From: Burkholderia sp.
GTDB taxonomy: Bacteria; Pseudomonadota; Gammaproteobacteria; Burkholderiales; Burkholderiaceae
DNA: 34,925 nucleotides
Assembly: GCA_028292565.1 (NCBI GenBank)
Contig: JAQGMD010000322.1
Location: 1-34,925, forward strand
Direction of reading: 5' to 3'
Shown here: positions 1 to 8,716 of the stretch, piece after piece
Layout: the number at the start of each line of letters is the position of its first letter
Position numbering within the stretch: position 1 is the first letter of the stretch
Notes under the pieces: model-generated
The model's database searches: none
Told to the model about the DNA's origin: nothing
Seen by the model: the letters and a program-made list of their open reading frames with translations, nothing else
Program-made: the position numbers and the translations under genes

Positions 1-78
1 GTCACACTGGGCGGGCGCAATATCAAAAATTTGGCTGACACAGTCGGTGAACTCAAATCGCTCGGCGAAGTCGATTAA
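1..78 (+). CDS. 3' end of an unidentified protein (partial)
   Basis: An open frame entering from the left edge encodes the last 25 residues of a protein, ending GELKSLGEVD before a TAA stop. The rest lies outside the window, and the fragment is too short to assign to a family. It lies 93 bp upstream of the MarR gene on the same strand, so it may be the previous gene of the same catabolic cluster. That link rests only on position. Confidence 0.5.
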   Translation, partial: VTLGGRNIKNLADTVGELKSLGEVD

Positions 79-171
79 CTGGCTGTCGACGTGGCGCAGC
101 GGGAATCGGTGGCGCAAGCTTTCATTCTCGCTGCAACACGCTACGGCCGCACTTGTAAAGGAGCTGAATAT

Positions 172-720
172 ATGCCACGCAAAATGGCCGTCACTGCGGC
201 CAGCAACATCGATAACGATCAGAAGGCGCCGGGCCAGGTGATCGACCTGGAGACTCGGCTGACGCAGGACCACCATCAATCGCTGAAGCTGTGGCTGCGC
301 ATGCTGTCGTGCACAGTCCGCATCGAGAACGAAATTCGCGCGCGGCTGCGCAGCGAGTTCGGCATCACCTTGCCGCGCTTCGACCTGATGGCGCAACTGG
401 AGCGTCATCCGCAAGGATTGAGGATGGGAGAGCTGTCCAAACGCATGATGGTCACCGGCGGCAATATCACCAGCATTACCGACCAGCTCGAGCAGGAGAA
501 ACTGGTGGTGCGGGTGCCCGACCCCAACGATCGCCGCGCATACAGTGTGAAGCTGACCCCCGCCGGCCGGCGCACTTTCAAGCGCATGGCGGAGGTGCAC
601 GAGGGCTGGATCACGGAGCTGCTCGGCGGCGTGTCAAAGGCCGACAAGAGCCAGCTGATTGCGCTGCTGTCGCAGGTGAAGCACCATTTGAACGGCCAGT
701 CGGCGCCGGATCACCAATAA
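172..720 (+). CDS. MarR-family transcriptional regulator
   Basis: This 182-aa protein is a winged-helix regulator of the MarR family. The N-terminal third is a helical dimerisation segment. The middle carries the helix-turn-helix (around [17 protein letters not shown]), followed by the family's wing signature, seen here as [18 protein letters not shown]. The ATG at 172 was chosen because AAAGGAG stands 7 nt before it; an in-frame ATG at 91 would add 27 residues but has no ribosome site. MarR proteins usually act as ligand-released repressors, and in aromatic-degradation operons the ligand is often a CoA thioester. Only 23 bp separate it from the crotonase gene, so co-transcription and autoregulation are likely. 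The specific ligand is unknown. Confidence 0.9.
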   Translation: MPRKMAVTAASNIDNDQKAPGQVIDLETRLTQDHHQSLKLWLRMLSCTVRIENEIRARLRSEFGITLPRFDLMAQLERHPQGLRMGELSKRMMVTGGNITSITDQLEQEKLVVRVPDPNDRRAYSVKLTPAGRRTFKRMAEVHEGWITELLGGVSKADKSQLIALLSQVKHHLNGQSAPDHQ

Positions 721-743
721 CCAAACCCCGAAGGAGACCAGCC

Positions 744-1598
744 ATGCGCTACCTGCCAGGCCAACCGCAGCAGCTTCCCGGCAATCGAATTCCGATGACG
801 GATTACCAGGCGCGCCATTTCCAGTTTGAAGTGGGTGGTGGCGTGGCTACGCTCACGATCAACCGCCCGGATCGCAAGAATCCGCTGACCTTCGACTCCT
901 ATGCGGAGTTGCGCGACCTGTTTCGCACGCTCGTTTATGCGGATGACGTGAAGGCGCTGGTCATTACCGGCGCCGGAGGCAATTTCTGTTCGGGTGGCGA
1001 TGTACACGACATCATCGGCCCGCTGACACAGCTCGACATGCCGGGCCTGCTGGCTTTTACGCGCATGACGGGCGACGTGGTGAAAGCAATGCGTGCCTGT
1101 CCGCAGCCGATCGTCGCTGCGGTCGACGGCATTTGCGCCGGCGCCGGGGCAATGCTGGCGCTCGCATCCGATATACGCTTCGGCACCGCGCGCAGCAAGA
1201 CCGCTTTCCTGTTCACGCGGGTCGGCCTGGCCGGCTGCGACATGGGCGCATGCGCACTGCTACCGCGCATGATCGGGCAGGGCCGGGCTTCCGAACTGCT
1301 GTTTTCTGGTCGCAGCATGAGTGGAACCGAAGGCGAACAATGGGGCTTTTTCAATCGGCTGTGCATACCGGAATCGGTCGTGGCCGATGCGCAGGTATTT
1401 GCTGCCGAACTGGCGCATGGTCCTACCTTTGCCCACGGCATGACGAAAAAGATGCTGCAGCAGGAATGGAACATGGGCGTCGACGAAGCGATCGAGGCGG
1501 AAGCTCAGGCGCAGGCGATCTGCATGGCGACCAATGACTTCCATCGCGCGTACCACGCATTTGTGGAGAAGCAGCGGCCGGCTTTCGAGGGCGACTAA
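744..1598 (+). CDS. Enoyl-CoA hydratase/isomerase (crotonase) family protein
   Basis: This 284-aa crotonase-fold protein probably acts on an acyl-CoA intermediate. The oxyanion-hole segments are visible: GNFCSGGD at residues 79-86 and [17 protein letters not shown] at 127-143. Of the two classic hydratase glutamates, the second is present (E184 in ASELLFSGR). The first position holds Arg159 (FTRVGLAG), so ordinary syn-hydration may not be its chemistry. Start ATG 744 follows AAGGAGA with normal spacing; a second in-frame ATG at 795 has no ribosome site. The stop is 1 nt before the acyl-CoA dehydrogenase start, so the two are probably translated together. Similar enzymes occur in CoA-dependent 2-aminobenzoate and salicylate pathways (from memory), but the substrate here is undetermined. 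Confidence 0.88.
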   Translation: MRYLPGQPQQLPGNRIPMTDYQARHFQFEVGGGVATLTINRPDRKNPLTFDSYAELRDLFRTLVYADDVKALVITGAGGNFCSGGDVHDIIGPLTQLDMPGLLAFTRMTGDVVKAMRACPQPIVAAVDGICAGAGAMLALASDIRFGTARSKTAFLFTRVGLAGCDMGACALLPRMIGQGRASELLFSGRSMSGTEGEQWGFFNRLCIPESVVADAQVFAAELAHGPTFAHGMTKKMLQQEWNMGVDEAIEAEAQAQAICMATNDFHRAYHAFVEKQRPAFEGD

Positions 1599-1599
1599 G

Positions 1600-2769
1600 A
1601 TGCGCGACAAAAGTTATTTGAGCTGGCCCTTTCTCGACGCGCGGCATCGCGAGCTTGAACAGGCAGTGGATGAGTGGGCGAACCGGAATCTGTCACATCA
1701 GCATGAACAGGATGTGGATGCCGCCTGCCGGCAGTTGGTACGCCAACTCGGAGCCGCGGGCTGGCTGCGCCATGCCATCGGCGGTACTGCATTCGGCGCT
1801 GCCGCCGATGCCATCGATACCCGCGCAGTCTGCCTGATCCGCGAGACACTCGCCCGCCATTCCGGTCTGGCCGATTTTGCGTTTGCCATGCAGGGACTCG
1901 GCTCCGGCGCGATCACCCTGTTTGGCAGCGCGGAACACAAGCAGCGTTACCTGACGCGGGTCGGCGTGGGCGATGCGATATCGGCCTTTGCCCTGTCGGA
2001 ACCGGAGGCCGGATCGGACGTGGCGGCGATGGAATGCGCCGCTGTCCGCGATGGCGGCCATTATGTATTGAACGGTGAAAAAACCTGGATCTCGAACGGC
2101 GGTATCGCTGACTTGTATGTGGTGTTCGCGCGTACCGGCGAAGCGCCGGCTGCACGCGGCATCTCGGCTTTCATCGTCGACGCGGAGACGCCCGGCTTCA
2201 GCATTGCGGAGCGCATCCAAGTGATTGCCCCTCATCCGCTTGCACGCATCAAATTTTCAGATTGTCGCATCCCCGTCGCCAATCGCCTCGGCGAAGCCGG
2301 CCAGGGCTTCAAGGTGGCGATGGCGACTCTCGACATATTCCGCACATCGGTCGCGGCCGCATCGCTCGGGTTTGCGCGACGCGCTATGGATGAGGCTTTG
2401 CAGCGAGCCACCACGCGCAAGATGTTCGGGCAAACGCTCGCCGATTTTCAACTGACGCAGGCGAAGCTGGCGCAAATGGCGACCGGCATCGATGCCGCGG
2501 CGTTGCTGACATACCGCGCCGCCTGGCAGCGCGACCAGGGCCAGCGCGTCACGAAAGAAGCCGCCATGGCAAAACTGACCGCGACTGAAACGGCACAACA
2601 AGTCATCGACGCGGCACTGCAGATGTTCGGTGGCCTGGGCGTGGTGAGCGGTCAACCAGTCGAGCAGCTATATCGTGAAATCCGCGCGCTGCGGATATAT
2701 GAGGGCGCAAGCGAAGTGCAGCAATTGATTATTGCGCGGGAATTGCTGCGTGAAGCATCACCGGCATAG
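1600..2769 (+). CDS. Acyl-CoA dehydrogenase
   Basis: This 389-aa flavoprotein of the acyl-CoA dehydrogenase family oxidises an acyl-CoA to the enoyl-CoA, normally passing electrons to ETF. The order is the usual one: an N-terminal helical domain, a central beta domain with the flavin-contacting [15 protein letters not shown] (from about residue 128) and [14 protein letters not shown], and a C-terminal helical domain. The IYEGASEVQ motif near the C terminus carries the probable catalytic base, Glu368. Length is typical. The ATG at 1600 is 1 nt after the crotonase stop; an in-frame ATG at 1534 would overlap that gene by 65 bp and is less likely. Its partners are the crotonase and RidA genes. 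Confidence 0.92.
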   Translation: MRDKSYLSWPFLDARHRELEQAVDEWANRNLSHQHEQDVDAACRQLVRQLGAAGWLRHAIGGTAFGAAADAIDTRAVCLIRETLARHSGLADFAFAMQGLGSGAITLFGSAEHKQRYLTRVGVGDAISAFALSEPEAGSDVAAMECAAVRDGGHYVLNGEKTWISNGGIADLYVVFARTGEAPAARGISAFIVDAETPGFSIAERIQVIAPHPLARIKFSDCRIPVANRLGEAGQGFKVAMATLDIFRTSVAAASLGFARRAMDEALQRATTRKMFGQTLADFQLTQAKLAQMATGIDAAALLTYRAAWQRDQGQRVTKEAAMAKLTATETAQQVIDAALQMFGGLGVVSGQPVEQLYREIRALRIYEGASEVQQLIIARELLREASPA

Positions 2770-2795
2770 AAGACGCTTAACAAGAAAGGCAAGAT

Positions 2796-3188
2796 ATGGA
2801 AATTCTTCAACCACCTGGCTGGGCGCGCCCAAAAGGATACTCCAACGGCATCACAGCGTCGGGCCGCATGGTGTTCGTCAGCGGCATGGTCGGCTGGGAT
2901 GCGCAAGGCGAATTTCACACCGACGACTTCGCCGGCCAGACGCGGCAAGCGCTGCTCAACATTGTCGCAGTATTGGCCGAGGCGAGGGCGCGGCCGGAAC
3001 ACATCGTCCGCATGACCTGGTATGTGGTCGACAAAGCTGAATACGTCGCTGCGTACAAGGAGATCGGCGATGCTTATCGGGAAATCATTGGGCGCCACTA
3101 TCCGACGATGACGGCGATACAGGCTGTAGCGCTCATTGAGGAGCGCGCGCGACTGGAGATTGAAGTTACTGCAGTGGTGCCGGAATAA
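2796..3188 (+). CDS. RidA (YjgF/YER057c/UK114) family protein
   Basis: This 130-aa protein has the length and motifs of the RidA family (SNGITASGRMVFVSGMVGWD, then a C-terminal ARLEIEVTAVV strand). RidA proper hydrolyses reactive enamine/imine intermediates as a trimer. The arginine that binds the substrate carboxylate in RidA (Arg105 in E. coli) is replaced by Met105 (YPTMTAIQAVAL), so this is probably one of the divergent subfamilies and not a canonical deaminase. It lies 26 bp after the acyl-CoA dehydrogenase, preceded by an AGAAAGG-like ribosome site, and appears to end the operon. A pathway-specific deaminase role, as proposed for nitrogen-containing aromatic CoA pathways, is an inference. 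Confidence 0.88.
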   Translation: MEILQPPGWARPKGYSNGITASGRMVFVSGMVGWDAQGEFHTDDFAGQTRQALLNIVAVLAEARARPEHIVRMTWYVVDKAEYVAAYKEIGDAYREIIGRHYPTMTAIQAVALIEERARLEIEVTAVVPE

Positions 3189-3328
3189 TCGCTCAGCGCT
3201 CGCAGCAGTTGCAGCTTGGGATGCCAATCTGATGCCAATCCCACAACACCTGGCTTTGCACGTCGTTGATTTTTATACGAGCGGCAACCATTGCGATTGA
3301 ATCCCGCACCATGGAGGGAAGCCTTCGG

Positions 3329-3344
3329 TCCCGCGCAGGCGGGA
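3329..3344. repeat. REP-like hairpin, first unit
   Basis: A perfect inverted repeat (TCCCGC-GCAG-GCGGGA, 6-bp stem and 4-nt loop) sits in a flank reading CGGTCCCG...GGGAACGACA. This resembles the extragenic TTCCCGC...GCGGGAA palindromes scattered through betaproteobacterial genomes. No T-tract follows, so it is not a typical intrinsic terminator. Confidence 0.5.
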
Positions 3345-3422
3345 ACGACACAGCGGTCTGTACCCCAAAGAGTCAACACTGGTTATTGCCTCCACTCATC
3401 GCGAGCGTCGTGATGCATCTCT

Positions 3423-3450
3423 CTGGATTCCCGCCTGCGCCGGAATAACG
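3423..3450. repeat. REP-like hairpin, second unit (inverse orientation)
   Basis: The unit CTGGATTCCCGCCTGCGC followed by CGGAATAACG is the reverse-complement type of the unit at 3329, with one mismatch in its own stem. Two inverse units about 100 bp apart are typical of paired REP (BIME-like) elements. Confidence 0.45.
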
Positions 3451-3580
3451 TGGTACGCGAGCCGTCTGGTACTTGTGTAGATACCCAGGCGATTCCATAA
3501 CAAGCCGACAATCACCTCGGCCGCCCCCACAATTTGGTATATTCCGAGGGTTTCAGCGCATAGAGCAAAGGAGCCCACGC

Positions 3581-4699
3581 TTGATCCATCTCCTCCACAC
3601 CGCAGACTGGCAGATCGGTACCCGCTTCGGCCAGTTCAGTGCGGAAGAAGCAGCGCTGCTGACCGAAGCGCGATTCGAAACGGTCGAAAACATTGCCAGG
3701 CTTGCATCGGAAAAAAAGGTGCAGGCTGTGCTCGTCGCCGGCGATGTGTTCGACCAACAGACGGTGACCGACAAGGTGATCCGGCGCCTGTTCGCATCGC
3801 TCGCAGGCTACGCCGGACACTGGATCATGATCCCCGGGAATCACGATGCCGCGCTGCCGGAAAGCGTGTGGACGCGTGCGGCGAGACTGAACTGCATCCC
3901 GCCAAATGTGAAGGTGCTGCTGACCCCGGCGGTGGTGCCATTCGACGAAGGCTTTTCCGTACTCGCAGCGCCGTTGACGCAGCGTCGAACCTTCGACGAT
4001 GTCACGGAATTTTTCGACGACGCGGTGACGCCCGATGGACATGTGCGCATAGGGCTGTCGCACGGTAGCGTGCTGCAGAAGCTTCCTGAAGGGATCGATG
4101 CCGGCAACCCCATCGCGGAAGACCGGGTTAGCCGCGCGTCCCTCGACTATCTGGCGCTCGGCGACTGGCATGGCGTCTATACGGTCAATGACAGGACCTG
4201 GTACTCCGGCACGCCGGAGACCGATCGCTTCCGGCATAATCGCTCGGGAATGGTGCTCGAAGTAAAAATTGAAGGACCGGGCGCGGTGCCCGATGTCACC
4301 GGACACCGGAGCAGCAAATACGATTGGCATCGGTGGGTAGAAAACCTGGCGGTGTCCTCCGACGTCGACCTGCTGATAACAAGACTCGGCGGACTGTCCG
4401 GTAAGGATGTGGTGCACCTGACGGTGAGCGGCTCGGTCGATATGGCTGCATCGCGCAGACTGGAGACCGCGATCGAAGAAGCAAGCGCACGGGTCCGGGC
4501 ATTGCGCATGGACATGTCCGCCATGCGCCTGATGCCGACAGCGGACGATCTCGCGACATTGGGAGCGAACAGCGGATACCTCGCCAACGCGGTTGCGAAA
4601 CTGAAAACGGCGCAGGACGATCCGGATCAACACGCGGTAGCGACCGAGGCACTGATGCTGCTGTCGCGAATACATCGGGACCTGGGCACAAAACAATGA
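3581..4699 (+). CDS. SbcD/Mre11-like DNA repair metallophosphoesterase
   Basis: A 372-aa calcineurin-like phosphoesterase of the SbcD/Mre11/YhaO group, probably the nuclease partner of the ATPase encoded next. All five metal-site motifs are readable: HTADWQIG (residues 6-13), GDVFD, PGNHD, LSHGS and GDWHG. In motif I the usual DxH reads DWQ (Gln11 for His), a variant in YhaO-like members. The start is a TTG with AAGGAG 7 nt upstream; reading further upstream gives a low-complexity N terminus with no ribosome site. The stop overlaps the next gene's start (ATGA), so the two are translationally coupled. The protein is expected to be cytosolic and to act on DNA ends. Confidence 0.85.
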   Translation: MIHLLHTADWQIGTRFGQFSAEEAALLTEARFETVENIARLASEKKVQAVLVAGDVFDQQTVTDKVIRRLFASLAGYAGHWIMIPGNHDAALPESVWTRAARLNCIPPNVKVLLTPAVVPFDEGFSVLAAPLTQRRTFDDVTEFFDDAVTPDGHVRIGLSHGSVLQKLPEGIDAGNPIAEDRVSRASLDYLALGDWHGVYTVNDRTWYSGTPETDRFRHNRSGMVLEVKIEGPGAVPDVTGHRSSKYDWHRWVENLAVSSDVDLLITRLGGLSGKDVVHLTVSGSVDMAASRRLETAIEEASARVRALRMDMSAMRLMPTADDLATLGANSGYLANAVAKLKTAQDDPDQHAVATEALMLLSRIHRDLGTKQ

Positions 4700-7329
4700 A
4701 GATCAGCCGCATACTCATCGAGGATTTCAAGCAGTTCACCGGCCAGGTGCTGATCGACGACCTGAATCCCGGACTCAATATCTTCACCGGCCCGAACGAG
4801 GCCGGCAAGACCAGCATCGCTACCGCGGTACGCACTATCTTTCTGGAAAAGCATCGGTCCAGCACGCTCAAGCATCTGGTGCCGTGGCAGTCCTCATCGG
4901 GACAGCCGCGAATCGAAGTGGAATTCGTCACGGGAGACCAGCAGTACGTATTGCGCAAGAGTTTTGTGTCCAAAGCGCGCTGCGAACTGATACGCGACGG
5001 CAAGCAAAGGCTCGAAGGCGAAGAGGCGGAGGAGGCGCTGGCCGCGCTGCTGCGCTTCGCGCGTCCGAATCGCGGCTCTGCTGCGGCGGAACACGGTGGC
5101 ATCCCGGGCCTGCTGTGGGTATCCCAGGGTCAGGCGCAAGATGTCGAAGGCCCAGTGGTACATGCGGCAAGTTATCTGCGTGAGGCACTCAACCAGTTGT
5201 CCGGCGCGACGGTGGAGGCCGGCGAAGATGTGCTGATCTCCGGCGTAAAACAGGAACTGCACAAGCTGCTCACTGAAAAGACGCGTAAGCCGACCGGTCA
5301 GCTCGCCACGACCGAGGCCGAACTCGAAGCGGCGCTCGCACAGGAGCAACATCTTCGCAGCCAGCAGTCGCAATATGAGAATGATGTCGACCGCCTGATC
5401 AGGCTGCAGGCGGAATACGACGATGTCGCGCGACGCAAGCCGTGGGAAGCGCTGGAGAAAAAAGCGGCGGATGCGCAGGGCAAGGTCACCGAACTGCGCT
5501 CGGCAAAAAATGCGCTGGCACAACTGGAAGTGGTGCAAGCCGCCAGCCGCGAACAAATCAGGCTGCTGCGTGAACGCGAGCAGGACGCCAACAGGGAACT
5601 GGAAGCGCTGGCATCGCTGGAAGCCAACCATCTGAAAGCAAAGCGCGAAGCCGAAGATGCGGCCGCGGAATTGCTGCAGCTGGCGCAGACCATGGAGGCC
5701 GCCGCCGCCGCATCCGGGAAGGCGCAGCAAATGCTGCAGCTCGCCTTGTCGGCCGAACAGGCGCAGGACTTGCGGACCCACGCCGAGTCGCAGCAGGCGG
5801 AAGTTGGGCGCATCGAAAAAGAACTGGCGAATACCCAAGGCGTCAGCTCGCAAATCAAGGCGGCCGCGGCCCTGGTGAATGAAACCGAAATCGATGAAGC
5901 CAGGCTGCGCAAACTGCGCACACTCGAGACCGAGTTGTCCGCTTTGCAGGCGAAGATGGAAGCCGCCGGCACGCGCATCGAATACCGGCTCGACCCGGGC
6001 AAACGGATTTCGTTGAACGGCCAGCCGCTGGAGGGCAGCGGCCACAAGCTATTGGAAGGCCAGTCCAGCCTGGCTATCCCGGAGTTCGGCGAAGTCACGA
6101 TCACGCTCGGCGCATCAAACATCTCCGCGCTGTCCGCGCAATTAGGCGAAAAGAAATCGGAACGCGCCGCCCTGCTGCTCGCGCTGGGGATCAATTCCGC
6201 GTCGGACGGCGAACAGCGGCTCGCGGCGCACCAGGGTCACAAGCGCGAGCTCGACAACCTCAGGAAGATGCTTAAGATCTACGCGCCGAACGGCGTCGAG
6301 GCACTGGAGAACGCGCTCGCGACCGCCAGGTCACGGCTGGAAGCAACGCTGGCGCGGCTGCGAACCATGCCTGACGTCGGCGACGCGCTACCGTTGCAGG
6401 AAGCGAAGAATCGGGCGCAGGAAGCAACCGCGCGGCACACGGCTTGTCAGGAACGCCATCAAGAATTGTTCGGTAACCGTTCACGCCTCGAAGCGAAAGC
6501 GGCTTCCCTGCTGGACCAGCTGGAGGCAAAACGGCGTCTGGTACAAGGAGAAGAGTGGCAGGCCCGGCAGAAGCAACGGCAGGCCGACCTGGTCGACGCG
6601 TTGGCGAAGGAAAGCGTCCACGCGCAGCAGATCGATACCGCGAAACGGCGGCTCGAAGAGCTTCATGCGGAAGTGAATGAAGGCGATGTCGAGCGCTTCA
6701 GCACTTCCGCAAAATTGCAACGCGAGGCGCACGCCAAATACAAAGGTGAACTGATTGCGCTCGGCGCGAAACTCGAACAACTCGGTGCATCGGGTGTCGG
6801 CGAGCAGCTGGCGGAAGCGGCTGCGCTCAGCGAGCAACTGCAGCGGCGCAAGGCGGAGCTCTCTTTGCGCGCCGACGCACTCGCGATGCTCGCCGATGTG
6901 TTGGTCGAGGAAAGGGACAAGACGATACAGCGGCTGCAGGCGCCACTGCTGGGGCGGCTGGATCATTACGTACGCAAGCTGTTTCCGCAGGCCGACTTAT
7001 CCCTGCAGGACAATCTTGCACCGGCCGCTTTCAATCGCAACGGATGGGGCGCCGAGCTCAGGCAACTCAGTTTTGGAACGCAGGAACAACTCGGCATACT
7101 CTGTCGCCTTGCGTATGCGGACTTATTGCGCGAAGCACAGGTACCAACCTTGCTGATACTGGACGATGCCGTGGTTCATACCGATTCCGCACGGCGTGAT
7201 CGCATCAAGAGGGCACTGCTCGATGCTGTCGAGCGTCACCAGATCCTGATCTTCACCTGTCACCCGGAAGCATGGGACGACCTGGGCATTATTCCGCGCA
7301 GCATACAGTCGATGCGCGTCGCCGCCTGA
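4696..7329 (+). CDS. SbcC/Rad50-like coiled-coil ATPase (YhaN type, no zinc hook)
   Basis: An 877-aa SMC-like ATPase, the probable partner of the phosphoesterase with which it overlaps by 4 nt. The Walker A motif GPNEAGKTS (residues 32-40) lies in the N-terminal lobe, behind FKQFTGQV. The C-terminal lobe has the signature motif LSFGTQEQLG (about 791-800), Walker B LLILDD (819-824) and a switch histidine in FTCHPEAW. Between them are several hundred residues of Ala/Glu/Gln/Arg-rich coiled coil with a globular insertion around residues 415-500. No CxxC zinc-hook motif is present, unlike SbcC or Rad50. That fits the shorter YhaN-like class. The likely role is ATP-gated DNA-end processing or repair. 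Confidence 0.85.
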   Translation: MKISRILIEDFKQFTGQVLIDDLNPGLNIFTGPNEAGKTSIATAVRTIFLEKHRSSTLKHLVPWQSSSGQPRIEVEFVTGDQQYVLRKSFVSKARCELIRDGKQRLEGEEAEEALAALLRFARPNRGSAAAEHGGIPGLLWVSQGQAQDVEGPVVHAASYLREALNQLSGATVEAGEDVLISGVKQELHKLLTEKTRKPTGQLATTEAELEAALAQEQHLRSQQSQYENDVDRLIRLQAEYDDVARRKPWEALEKKAADAQGKVTELRSAKNALAQLEVVQAASREQIRLLREREQDANRELEALASLEANHLKAKREAEDAAAELLQLAQTMEAAAAASGKAQQMLQLALSAEQAQDLRTHAESQQAEVGRIEKELANTQGVSSQIKAAAALVNETEIDEARLRKLRTLETELSALQAKMEAAGTRIEYRLDPGKRISLNGQPLEGSGHKLLEGQSSLAIPEFGEVTITLGASNISALSAQLGEKKSERAALLLALGINSASDGEQRLAAHQGHKRELDNLRKMLKIYAPNGVEALENALATARSRLEATLARLRTMPDVGDALPLQEAKNRAQEATARHTACQERHQELFGNRSRLEAKAASLLDQLEAKRRLVQGEEWQARQKQRQADLVDALAKESVHAQQIDTAKRRLEELHAEVNEGDVERFSTSAKLQREAHAKYKGELIALGAKLEQLGASGVGEQLAEAAALSEQLQRRKAELSLRADALAMLADVLVEERDKTIQRLQAPLLGRLDHYVRKLFPQADLSLQDNLAPAAFNRNGWGAELRQLSFGTQEQLGILCRLAYADLLREAQVPTLLILDDAVVHTDSARRDRIKRALLDAVERHQILIFTCHPEAWDDLGIIPRSIQSMRVAA

Positions 7330-7355
7330 AAATAATTCTCGAAACCGCACCGGCC

Positions 7356-7445
7356 TTATCCACAATTTCGGTGGATAAAGCCGGCTTTCGCGCACCTAAG
7401 TTGAGATTCGGCGCGGGTTCCATCGGCGTGCTCAAACTTTAAGCA
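7356..7445 (+). repeat. Border repeat, copy 1, with DnaA-box-like inverted pair
   Basis: The element begins with a perfect inverted repeat, TTATCCAC-7 nt-GTGGATAA. The left arm contains TTATCCACA, the exact DnaA-box consensus; the right arm read on the other strand is TTATCCACC. A variable 23-nt spacer and a conserved 43-nt block (from GAGATTCGGCGCGGG to TTTAAGCA) follow. It aligns without gaps to 32533-32622: 22 of 24 bases in the first block and 34 of 43 in the second, counted by eye. It lies 26 bp after the ATPase gene and 134 bp before the GNAT gene. Confidence 0.75.
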
Positions 7446-7579
7446 GTTTGCCTTGCCATACCATATTCATGGGATAGACCTGGCTCGCTGAACGCGATAA
7501 CAAACCTGGCTCAAATCCTCGCACGAACTAAACCGCTGTCAGCAGGGCTCAAAGCAGGATGGTGTGGTGAGAGGACGAA

Positions 7580-8683
7580 ATGAACCCGGCAACGACTGAA
7601 TCCTATCCGGCAAAACAATCGGAAGACGTTACGACCGTGTGCCATGAACGGGAAATACCTTCTTTTGTAGAAAGCGAGCTGGAGCGGCTGTACGGACATA
7701 TTTATTCTTCCCTCGCATTCTTCAGGTTGTTCAAGCCGCACGACAATGTGCACACCTATATCGCCCGGAAATGCGGCCGCGCCACAGCGGTATTGTTGTT
7801 CCGATGCCAGAACCGCAAGGTTGACGTCTTCAATGAAATGATCAGCATCGAAGAAGAAGAGATCGACCGGTTCGCGCGTACCATATTCGCGAGATTCCCC
7901 TCCGTCTCGGTCATCTCCTTTCCGGCGATCCAGACATCGGTCGAAACACTTCCCTTCCCCTGCCAGCAATACGATGAGAAGGAAGAGTTTTCGATTACGT
8001 TGCCTGCGACACCGGACAAGTACACAGCAAGTCTTGGCAAAGCCACCAGATCCAACATCAAGCGTTATACCCGGCGACTCGCGCAAAGCTTTCCCTCCTT
8101 CACCCATCAAACCTATGAGAATGAAGAGGTGGACGAGCAACACGTGCGTGACATCATCAACATCAGCAAGGTGCGGATGGCTGGCAAGAAAAAGAAATTC
8201 TCGCTCGATGAGGAGATGACGGAGGGACTGGTCAAACTGTCGAAAGCCTGCGGCTTCGTCAATGTGGTCAAAGTCGACGGCCGCCTGTGCGCCGGCTCCA
8301 TCAGCTACCGGTTCGGCTCCAGTTACTTCGCCTTCGTCAACGCCCATGATCCTGAGTTTGACGACTACTGGCTCGGTACGCTCTGCTACTACTTCACCAT
8401 CTGCGCAAGCATCGCACGCGGAGGCAAGCGCCTGCACATGGGATGGGGACGGTATGACTACAAAAGCAGGCTGCTGGGCGTCCAGCAGGATTTCGATCGC
8501 CTCGTGATATACCGTTCCCGCGCGCACATGGTATTGAACTGCGACAGCGTGGCGAGCACCGCTGTGAAGGGACATGTGCGGCGACTGAAATTGTGGCTGC
8601 AAGACCCGGAACGGGAGAACAGCTTTTTATCGCGTGCTGCGGTGAATGCGATGTATGTATTCAGGAAGGTTCGCGGAAAGTAG
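7580..8683 (+). CDS. GNAT / BioF2-like acyltransferase, paralog A
   Basis: This 367-aa protein resembles the acetyltransferase fold found in CelD/BcsL-like and FemAB-related polysaccharide-associated proteins. The conserved part covers roughly residues 140-320, with KATRSNIKRYTRRL, CGFVNVVKVDGRLCAGSI and LGTLCYYFTICASI. The basic C-terminal tail may contact a membrane or the polymer. A GAGGA ribosome site lies just upstream of the ATG. It is about half identical by eye, along its whole length, to the gene at 23759. It borders the minus-strand EPS operon convergently, so a role in acylating the EPS or its lipid-linked precursor is a reasonable inference. No signal peptide is seen. The acyl donor and acceptor are unknown. 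Confidence 0.7.
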   Translation: MNPATTESYPAKQSEDVTTVCHEREIPSFVESELERLYGHIYSSLAFFRLFKPHDNVHTYIARKCGRATAVLLFRCQNRKVDVFNEMISIEEEEIDRFARTIFARFPSVSVISFPAIQTSVETLPFPCQQYDEKEEFSITLPATPDKYTASLGKATRSNIKRYTRRLAQSFPSFTHQTYENEEVDEQHVRDIINISKVRMAGKKKKFSLDEEMTEGLVKLSKACGFVNVVKVDGRLCAGSISYRFGSSYFAFVNAHDPEFDDYWLGTLCYYFTICASIARGGKRLHMGWGRYDYKSRLLGVQQDFDRLVIYRSRAHMVLNCDSVASTAVKGHVRRLKLWLQDPERENSFLSRAAVNAMYVFRKVRGK

Positions 8684-8716
8684 CGGTCCTGTTGCTTAGG
8701 CACCGCGCTTTTATTT
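8683..8716 (+). terminator. Probable intrinsic terminator after GNAT paralog A
   Basis: GCGGT at 8683-8687 pairs with ACCGC at 8702-8706 and is followed by GCTTTTATTT. The stem is short and the loop long, so strength is uncertain. It lies between two convergent genes, where a terminator is expected. Confidence 0.45.

Larger units (their letters stand above)
3189..3580. other. Intergenic region with REP-like hairpins
   Basis: This 392-bp gap lies between the catabolic operon and the SbcD-like gene. It carries two short GC-rich hairpin elements in inverse orientation about 100 bp apart (listed separately). The short open frames here show no family motif and no convincing ribosome site. The AAGGAG that serves the next gene is at 3568-3573. 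Confidence 0.6.

Noticed and set aside
291..743. Upstream extension of the crotonase frame
   Set aside because: It overlaps the MarR gene and reads as Arg/Ala/His-rich shadow. The ATG at 744 has AAGGAGA at correct spacing.
3329..3450. Short repeated GC-rich hairpins as a CRISPR array
   Set aside because: Only two units are present, in opposite orientation, without regular spacers or cas genes. They fit REP elements.
3512..4696. A 394-codon minus-strand open frame opposite the SbcD-like gene
   Set aside because: The plus-strand frame carries all five phosphoesterase motifs. The reverse frame is a shadow caused by high-GC codon bias and has no motif.
4894..6045. A 383-codon minus-strand open frame opposite the coiled-coil ATPase
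   Set aside because: It is rich in Arg/Leu/Gln/Phe as expected for antisense of Ala/Glu/Gln coiled-coil sequence, with no ribosome site.
7356..7379. DnaA-box-like pair as a replication origin
   Set aside because: Only two boxes occur, with no AT-rich unwinding region, dnaA, dnaN, parAB or rep gene nearby. The recurrence at 32533 fits a dispersed repeat better.
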